Source: Planktomarina sp.
Lineage (GTDB): Bacteria; Pseudomonadota; Alphaproteobacteria; Rhodobacterales; Rhodobacteraceae
DNA length: 64,000 bases
Assembly: GCA_020630595.1 (NCBI GenBank)
Contig: JAHDBC010000003.1
Location: 57,523 to 121,522 of the forward strand
Reading direction: 5' to 3'
Part shown: in pieces, positions 57,583 to 64,000 of the stretch
Layout of the letters: every line of letters starts with the position of its first letter
Position numbering within the stretch: the first letter of the stretch is position 1
Notes under the pieces: model-generated
What the model was told of the DNA's origin: nothing
What the model saw: only the letters and a program-made list of their open reading frames with translations
Databases searched by the model: none
Translations under genes and position numbers: made by a program

Positions 57583-59670
57583 TTGATGACGACCCATTGG
57601 CGTTTAGACGATGGCCACCAGACGCTTGTTCTGGCGGCCATCCGGGACCGCTTGCCGCAAGTGGTGTATTGGGGGCCGCCTTTGCCGAAAGGCGAAGATG
57701 GTGCCACGCTGGCTGCGGCACGCAGTCTGGATGTGACGGGCGGCATGCTGGATGAAAATCCGGACCTGTCGATCTGTCCAGAAGCGGTGCGCACATTCCC
57801 GGGGCAACCCGGGCTGATCTGCCGGGACAGTGATGGCACGCCATTGTTGCCCAAATTCTGTTTCCTGTCGGAACAGCAGACAGACACGTCTTTGGTGCTG
57901 TGCTTTGAAGATAAAACCAACAAGCTGACATATTGTGCGCATTTTGAAACCGATGCGCACACCGGCATGATCACCACTTGGGCGACGTTGTCGGCAACGC
58001 GGCCCATTCATTTGCACTGGCTGTCGGCCCCTGTCTTTCCTGCGCCACAGCAAGCGGACGATATGCTTGATTTTTCAGGTCGGTGGTGTGGTGAATTCCA
58101 GATGAACCGGACCGCGTGGTCGCCGGGAATGCGGTACCGCGAAAACCGGACAGGGCGCACCGGGCACGAACATTTCCCGGGTCTGTTGATCCCGTGCCGG
58201 GGGGCCACCAACACCCAGGGCGCAGTCTACGGGTTCCACTATGGTTGGTCTGGTGGTCACAAGATGATTGCCGAAGAACTGCCCGATGGTCGGCGGCAGA
58301 TCCAATTCGGGCATGCGGCCCGGATGGAGGTTGAACCGTCCAACGAATTCCGCACATCGAAACTGTACGTGTGTTATTCTGATCGTGGTCTGAATGGCTG
58401 TGGCGTTGCGTTTCAACGCCATCTGCGCGACCGGATCGTACAGTTCCCGGCGCCGGATCGTCCGCGCCCGGTGCATTACAACTGTTGGGAAGCGGTCTAT
58501 TTCGACCACAAGCTGGATATTCTGAAAGACATCGCCGACCGCGCCGCAGGGATCGGTGCGGAAAGGTTCGTTCTGGATGATGGCTGGTTCGGGCAACGCG
58601 ATGACGACACGACATCCTTGTCGGATTGGGAAGTCGATCAGCGCAAATACCCAGATGGGCTGGACCCGCTGATCCAGCATGTGCACAGCCTTGGCATGAC
58701 GTTCGGAATTTGGTTCGAACCCGAAATGATCAACCCGGACAGCAATCTGTATCGGCTGAACCCACATTGGGCCCTAGGGTCCGAAGATCAGACCCTTGGG
58801 CGCCAGCAAAAGGCGCTGAACATGGCGCTGCCCGAAGTGCGCGATTTCATCTATGATCGCATGGCCAACATTCTCGCCAATCACGATGTCGATTACATCA
58901 AGTGGGATCACAACCGTGTGCTTCCCATGCCGGATGCCGGTCAGACGCGCGGGTCCTATGCCCTGATCGACAGGCTGCGGGCTGATTTTCCCCATGTGGA
59001 AATTGAAAGCTGCGCCTCGGGCGGCGGGCGGATCGATTTCGGGATTTTGGAACGCACGCATCGCGTCTGGTTGTCTGACAGCAACGACGCGCTGGAACGG
59101 TTGCGCATTCAGCACAACGCGGCGCTGTTTTTGCCGGCGGTCGTCACCGGGTCCCACGTCGGGCCGCGCCATTGCCACACATCAGGGCGCGTGCTGGATA
59201 TTTCGTTCCGCGCATGGGTCGCAGCGCAGCGGCACCTTGGGTTTGAAATGGACCCGCGCGAGCTAAGCGATGAAGAACTGAACGTGCTGACGGAAATCAC
59301 CGGGTGGTACAAAGCCAATCGTGACTGGCTGCATTCGGCGGATATTCTGCGACTGGAAAGCATTGATCCGTCTGTGATCGCCGAACAACAGGTCGCACAG
59401 GACGGCAGCCAGTTTGTTGCGTTTATCGGCAAGGCGGATACCAGCGCGCAAATCGCACCGCGTCCGTTGCCGTTGACCGGATTGGACCCGAACGCGATGT
59501 ACAAAATTCGGCTGATCAACCGCATCAACATTCACCATCTGTCGCGGGGAACCCCCGCGCTGAAGGATCACGATATCACCGTCAGCGGTGCATGGCTGAT
59601 GTCGCAGGGCGTGACCTTGCCATGGTCGTTCCCCTGTTCGATGTGGGTTTTGCAGGGGGAACGGCAATGA
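57583..59670 (+). CDS. alpha-galactosidase, GH36 family
   Basis: RFVLDDGWFGQRDDDTTSLSDWEVDQRKYPDGL, GIWFEPEMINPDSNLYR, YIKWDHNR, IESCASGGGRIDFGIL, WLSDSNDALERLRIQ. Confidence 0.97.
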   Translation: MMTTHWRLDDGHQTLVLAAIRDRLPQVVYWGPPLPKGEDGATLAAARSLDVTGGMLDENPDLSICPEAVRTFPGQPGLICRDSDGTPLLPKFCFLSEQQTDTSLVLCFEDKTNKLTYCAHFETDAHTGMITTWATLSATRPIHLHWLSAPVFPAPQQADDMLDFSGRWCGEFQMNRTAWSPGMRYRENRTGRTGHEHFPGLLIPCRGATNTQGAVYGFHYGWSGGHKMIAEELPDGRRQIQFGHAARMEVEPSNEFRTSKLYVCYSDRGLNGCGVAFQRHLRDRIVQFPAPDRPRPVHYNCWEAVYFDHKLDILKDIADRAAGIGAERFVLDDGWFGQRDDDTTSLSDWEVDQRKYPDGLDPLIQHVHSLGMTFGIWFEPEMINPDSNLYRLNPHWALGSEDQTLGRQQKALNMALPEVRDFIYDRMANILANHDVDYIKWDHNRVLPMPDAGQTRGSYALIDRLRADFPHVEIESCASGGGRIDFGILERTHRVWLSDSNDALERLRIQHNAALFLPAVVTGSHVGPRHCHTSGRVLDISFRAWVAAQRHLGFEMDPRELSDEELNVLTEITGWYKANRDWLHSADILRLESIDPSVIAEQQVAQDGSQFVAFIGKADTSAQIAPRPLPLTGLDPNAMYKIRLINRINIHHLSRGTPALKDHDITVSGAWLMSQGVTLPWSFPCSMWVLQGERQ

Positions 59671-60434
59671 CCCATCCAACGTTTCCGGATTTGAAGGGTG
59701 CGTCCGTCTATATCACCGGGGGCGGTTCCGGCATCGGTGCCGCGCTGACGGATGGGTTCATGGCACAAGGCGCGAAGGTCGCGTTTATCGGGCGGTCTGA
59801 TGCGACCGAATTTTGCGACGCCATGGAAGCAAAGCATGGCGTCCGTCCGTTGTTCATTCAGGGTGATATCACCGACACCAAAGGGTTGAAATCCAGCATG
59901 GATCAGGCCGCAAAGGCGCATGGCCCGATCACAACATTGGTCAACAATGCCGCCAACGACAAACGCCACAGCACGCAAGATGTGACCGAAGAATTCTGGG
60001 ATTGGATGATTGCCATCAACCTGAAAGCCTATTTCTTTGCCTGTCAGCACGCGGCCCCGATGATGCGGGACGCCGGTTTCGGTTCGATCATCAACTTTTC
60101 GTCCATCAGCTACATGATGGGCAACGAAGGATACCCAATCTACACCACCTCCAATTCTGGCATCAATGGTATGACCCGCAGTTTGGCGCGCGAATTCGGG
60201 CCGGATAAGATCCGTGTGAACGCCTTGGCCCCGGGCTGGGTCATGACGGAAAAACAACTGGATCTGTGGGCCACGGAAGACGCGCTTCAGGATCAGTTGG
60301 ACCGCCAGTGTCTGAAAGATCCGCTGCAGCCAGACGACATTGTCGGCACGACATTGTTTCTGGCGTCCAACGCATCAAAGATGATGACCGGGCAGGCCGT
60401 GGTTGTAGACGGCGGTGTGGTGGTGACGGGCTGA
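59667..60434 (+). CDS. SDR family oxidoreductase, candidate galactose dehydrogenase (YxxxN instead of YxxxK)
   Basis: VYITGGGSGIGAAL, LVNNAAND, SSISYMMGNEGYPIYTTSNSGINGMTRSLAREFG; operon context. Confidence 0.88.
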   Translation: MTHPTFPDLKGASVYITGGGSGIGAALTDGFMAQGAKVAFIGRSDATEFCDAMEAKHGVRPLFIQGDITDTKGLKSSMDQAAKAHGPITTLVNNAANDKRHSTQDVTEEFWDWMIAINLKAYFFACQHAAPMMRDAGFGSIINFSSISYMMGNEGYPIYTTSNSGINGMTRSLAREFGPDKIRVNALAPGWVMTEKQLDLWATEDALQDQLDRQCLKDPLQPDDIVGTTLFLASNASKMMTGQAVVVDGGVVVTG

Positions 60435-61342
60435 TGGCAGGCGCTGTTTCATATCCCGCATGGATTGCCGTTGACTGGGGCACCAGCAACCTGCGCGCAT
60501 GGGCAATGTCGGACGATGGCCATGACGTTGATCATGTGACGTCAGACCGTGGCATGGGGCGTTTGGCCCATGGGGATTTTGAACCAACCTTGATGTCAAT
60601 TTTGGCGCCTTGGGTGGGCGACAGACCCACGACGGTTGTGGCCTGCGGTATGGTGGGGTCGCGGCAGGGTTGGGTCGAAGCGCCTTACACGCAAGTGCCC
60701 TGCAAACCGCAATCGGGCATTGTGACAGCCCCCGTGCAGTCCAATATTCTGCGGGTTCATGTGATTGGCGGCGTAAAGCAAGACGCCCCATCGGACGTCA
60801 TGCGCGGCGAAGAAACGCAAATTGCCGGGTTTCTTGCCCTGAACCCGGATTGGGATGGGGTGATCTGCCTTCCCGGAACGCACACGAAATGGGCCCATAT
60901 CAGTGCTGGGGAAATCGTCAGTTTTCAAACATTCATGACGGGTGAAATCTTTGCGCTGTTGTCCAAACAGTCCATTCTGCGGCATTCGGTTTCTGACGCA
61001 TGGGACGATGATGTGTTTGTTGACACGTTGTCAGACGCGATGGCGCGGCCCGAAGCCTTGGCCGCGCGACTGTTTCACATTCGTGCGCAGGGGTTGTTGC
61101 ACGGGGCCGATGATGGGTGGTCTGCGGCCCGTCTGTCGGGGTTGTTGGTGGGCGCAGAACTTGCGGCTGCACGTCCTTATTGGTTGGGCCAGTCTGTCGC
61201 GGTCATTGGCCCGCAAACGCTGGCCCAACACTATGTAACGGCGCTGCAGGCGCAGGCCGTTCCGACCCTGCAAACCGATGCAACGCAAATGACACTGGCG
61301 GGTTTGAAAGCGGCCTATGCCAGTTTGAAAGGAACGCCATGA
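60434..61342 (+). CDS. dgoK: 2-dehydro-3-deoxygalactonokinase
   Basis: WIAVDWGTSNLRAWAMS, VVACGMVGSRQGWVEAPY, CLPGTHTKWAHI, SFQTFMTGE. Confidence 0.95.
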   Translation: MAGAVSYPAWIAVDWGTSNLRAWAMSDDGHDVDHVTSDRGMGRLAHGDFEPTLMSILAPWVGDRPTTVVACGMVGSRQGWVEAPYTQVPCKPQSGIVTAPVQSNILRVHVIGGVKQDAPSDVMRGEETQIAGFLALNPDWDGVICLPGTHTKWAHISAGEIVSFQTFMTGEIFALLSKQSILRHSVSDAWDDDVFVDTLSDAMARPEALAARLFHIRAQGLLHGADDGWSAARLSGLLVGAELAAARPYWLGQSVAVIGPQTLAQHYVTALQAQAVPTLQTDATQMTLAGLKAAYASLKGTP

Positions 61343-61938
61343 CGCGGTCAATCATTGCCATCCTGCGCGGCGTGACAACCCCCGAAGCGCCAGACATTGC
61401 GCAGGCGTTGTTCGATGCGGGGATCGATAAGATCGAAGTGCCGATGAATTCACCCGACCCGATCAGATCGATCGAAGCGATCGTTCATCGGCTGCAGGAT
61501 CAGGCGTTGATCGGGGCGGGAACCGTTCTTTCCACAGCCCAGGTCGATGCCGTGGCCGATGTTGGGGGCACGTTGATCGTTTCCCCCAACTGCGACCCCG
61601 ATGTGATCCGCCACACCGTGGCCCGTGGCCTGCAATCATGGCCCGGTGTTTTCACCCCGACCGAAGCTTTTGCCGCATTGGCCGCCGGGGCCACGGGATT
61701 GAAACTGTTTCCCGGTGACATGGCCGGACCGGCTGGCATGAAGGCCATGCGGGCCGTGTTGCCGCCGGGCACACAGGTTTACGCAGTTGGCGGCGCAGGC
61801 GCAGATAATTTTGCCCAGTGGCACATGGCATCGGCGGATGGCTATGGCATTGGATCGGCAATTTACAAACCCGGCGATTCAGCCGACGTCGTCGCAGAAA
61901 AGGCACGCAGGATTGTTGCCGCCTATGACGCGCTATGA
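61339..61938 (+). CDS. dgoA: 2-dehydro-3-deoxy-6-phosphogalactonate aldolase
   Basis: IIAILRGVTTPEA, IGAGTVLS, GLKLFPGDMAGPAGMKAMRAVLP, VYAVGGAGADNF. Confidence 0.95.
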   Translation: MTRSIIAILRGVTTPEAPDIAQALFDAGIDKIEVPMNSPDPIRSIEAIVHRLQDQALIGAGTVLSTAQVDAVADVGGTLIVSPNCDPDVIRHTVARGLQSWPGVFTPTEAFAALAAGATGLKLFPGDMAGPAGMKAMRAVLPPGTQVYAVGGAGADNFAQWHMASADGYGIGSAIYKPGDSADVVAEKARRIVAAYDAL

Positions 61939-62777
61939 TGCAGGTCTATGATGCCACGCCGTGCGCCCATGGCGAAGGGCCGTTGTGGCATCCCGTGCGC
62001 AATGAATTGTTCTGGTTTGATATCGACAGCCACCGCTTGATGTCCAAGGCGCGTGTTTGGCAGTTTGACGAACCCGTGTCTGCGGCAGGTTGGGTGGATG
62101 CGGATCGATTGTTGATCGCGTCAGCATCGGAATTGTTTGTGTTTGATCTGCAATCAGGGGCAGCCCGTCATATTGCCCCGCTGGAAGCGGACAAGCCCGA
62201 AAATCGATCCAATGATGGGCGGGCCGATCCGCAAGGCGGTTTCTGGATTGGCACCATGGGCCGCGACGCACAGCCGAATGCAGGGGCCATCTATCGCTAT
62301 TATCGCGGTGATTTGCGCGTTCTGATGACGGATATCACGATCACGAATTCCATCTGCTTTGCCCCTGACGGGCGCACTGCCTATTATTGCGATACGCTTT
62401 CCAAACAGATCATGGCGACTGCGCTGGACGCGGACGGATGGCCCACAGGCCTGGCGCGCGTTGCTGTGGATATGACTGCGACAGGTGAACATCCTGATGG
62501 ATCGGTTGTGGATGCGGATGGCAACATCTGGAATGCGCAATGGGGGGACGCCCGTTTGGCCTGTTATGCCCCAACCGGCGCACTGATCACCACGGTGCCT
62601 GTGCCCGCCCCGCATGTGTCATGCCCCGCATTTGCTGGGGCGACGGGGCAATTGTTTGCCACGACTTCGCGTCAGGGCTTGACCGATGCGGCGTTGTCCG
62701 CAAATCCGGCGCATGGTCAAACCTTTGTGACGCAGGTTCCGTTTCAAGGTCAGCCGGAACATCAAGTTATCCTTTAA
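61935..62777 (+). CDS. SMP-30/gluconolactonase/LRE family protein (candidate galactonolactonase)
   Basis: HGEGPLWHPVRNELFWFDID, NDGRADPQGGFWIGTMG, ITNSICFAPDGRTAYYCDT, HPDGSVVDADGNIWNAQWG. Confidence 0.94.
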   Translation: MMQVYDATPCAHGEGPLWHPVRNELFWFDIDSHRLMSKARVWQFDEPVSAAGWVDADRLLIASASELFVFDLQSGAARHIAPLEADKPENRSNDGRADPQGGFWIGTMGRDAQPNAGAIYRYYRGDLRVLMTDITITNSICFAPDGRTAYYCDTLSKQIMATALDADGWPTGLARVAVDMTATGEHPDGSVVDADGNIWNAQWGDARLACYAPTGALITTVPVPAPHVSCPAFAGATGQLFATTSRQGLTDAALSANPAHGQTFVTQVPFQGQPEHQVIL

Positions 62778-62792
62778 CCCAAAGGTGCAGCC

Positions 62793-64000
62793 ATGAAACG
62801 AACCCTTGGCGTCTGTTATTACCCCGAACACTGGCCCGAAGATATGTGGGCCCGTGACGCAGCACAGATGGTTGAAACCGGCCTGTCTTGGGTTCGGATC
62901 GGGGAATTTGCATGGTCGCGGATGGAACCCCAGCCGGGGCAGTTCGATTGGGGCTGGCTGGACCGCGCCATTGATGTGCTGGGCGGGGCCGGGTTGCAGG
63001 TGATCCTTGGAACGCCAACGGCGACACCGCCGCGGTGGATGGCAGACAAACATCCCGACATGTTTGCCTTTGACGATCAGGGGCGGCCACGGGGGTTTGG
63101 TTCGCGCCGACACTACTGTTTTTCACATGATGCCTACCGCGAAGAATCCCGGCGGATCACCCGCCTGATGGCCGAACGATATGGCAAGAACCCCCATGTG
63201 GCGGCGTGGCAGACAGACAATGAATATGATTGTCACGACACGGCGATATCCTATTCCCCCCATGCGCGTGCGGCGTTTCAAGATTGGTGTGCACAACGGT
63301 ATCAATCCACCGATGCATTGAACCGGGCATGGGGCAATGTGTTCTGGTCCATGGACTATGATCGGTTTGATCAGATCGAATTGCCCAATCTGACTGTCAC
63401 GGAACCCAATCCCGCGCATGTGCTGGCGTTTCGGCGGTTCAGCAGCGATCAGGTGGTGCGGTTCAACCGCGTGCAATGCGATGAAATCCGTGCTTATTCC
63501 GCTGCGCCCATTATCCACAATTTCATGGGGCGGATCACAGCCTTTGATCATTACGACGTGGGCGCAGATTTGGATATTTCCAGCTGGGACAGTTACCCGA
63601 TGGGGTTCCTGTTGGATCGCATGGGCGCAACAGATGAAGAAAAAGCGCGCTATTTGCGGCAGGGTGATCCGGATTTTCAGGCGTTTCACCACGATCTGTA
63701 CCGTGCCACATCCCGCGGGCGCTGGTGGATCATGGAACAACAGCCCGGTCCCGTGAACTGGGCGCCATGGAACCCCGCGCCGTTGCCCGGAATGCCGCGC
63801 CTGTGGGCGTGGGAGGCCTTTGCCCACGGTGCTGAAACCGTGTGTTATTTCCGCTGGCGACAGGCGCCCTTTGCCCAAGAACAGATGCATGCGGGGCTGT
63901 TGCAGCCCAATTCTGATCCTGCACCCGCGCTGGATGAAGCGGCGCAAGTGGCGCGCGAAATGGGCCAGTTGGGCGATGTGGGCACGGCCACCGCGCGGGT
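62793..64000 (+). CDS. beta-galactosidase, GH42 family (3'-truncated by window edge)
   Basis: My translation from ATG 62793: MKRTLGVCYYPEHWPEDMWARDAAQMVETGLSWVRIGEFAWSRMEP...WQTDNEYDC...; absent from the ORF track because it has no stop inside the window. Confidence 0.95.
   Translation, partial: MKRTLGVCYYPEHWPEDMWARDAAQMVETGLSWVRIGEFAWSRMEPQPGQFDWGWLDRAIDVLGGAGLQVILGTPTATPPRWMADKHPDMFAFDDQGRPRGFGSRRHYCFSHDAYREESRRITRLMAERYGKNPHVAAWQTDNEYDCHDTAISYSPHARAAFQDWCAQRYQSTDALNRAWGNVFWSMDYDRFDQIELPNLTVTEPNPAHVLAFRRFSSDQVVRFNRVQCDEIRAYSAAPIIHNFMGRITAFDHYDVGADLDISSWDSYPMGFLLDRMGATDEEKARYLRQGDPDFQAFHHDLYRATSRGRWWIMEQQPGPVNWAPWNPAPLPGMPRLWAWEAFAHGAETVCYFRWRQAPFAQEQMHAGLLQPNSDPAPALDEAAQVAREMGQLGDVGTATAR

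Noticed and set aside
1-64000. Mobile elements, prophage, CRISPR, toxin-antitoxin or restriction systems
   Set aside because: No transposase, integrase, direct-repeat/spacer pattern, tRNA integration site or defence-gene motif was recognised in the ORFs or intergenic regions.

Overview
The window is chromosomal DNA that looks alphaproteobacterial, most like marine Rhodobacteraceae (Loktanella/Yoonia-like; inferred from gene content, with no search run). It is densely coding with many ATGA/TGATG overlaps. I saw no rRNA, tRNA, CRISPR array, transposase or prophage. Main blocks: (1) housekeeping genes including rnhA, an RluE-type pseudouridine synthase and a crotonase; (2) a MoxR ATPase / DUF58 / large membrane protein operon; (3) a glcDEF glycolate oxidase operon with a perfect 10-bp inverted repeat just upstream; (4) an Hsp20 gene with a leader that folds like a ROSE RNA thermometer behind a sigma32-like promoter; (5) an ALDH16-type two-domain aldehyde dehydrogenase with deoC, then rpe and a DUF4173/two-component cassette; (6) a ~21-kb cell-surface region (30.5-51.9 kb) with an Ig-repeat BapA-like adhesin, its type I secretion system, glycosyltransferases, a KpsE/T/M-type polysaccharide exporter split over both strands, and two divergent RTX proteins that each carry beta-propeller-like domains; (7) an alpha/beta-galactoside uptake and De Ley-Doudoroff type galactose catabolic operon running off the right edge (GH42 truncated). 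The best-supported regulatory find is the ROSE-like leader of hsp20. The most interesting possible system is the surface-matrix region.
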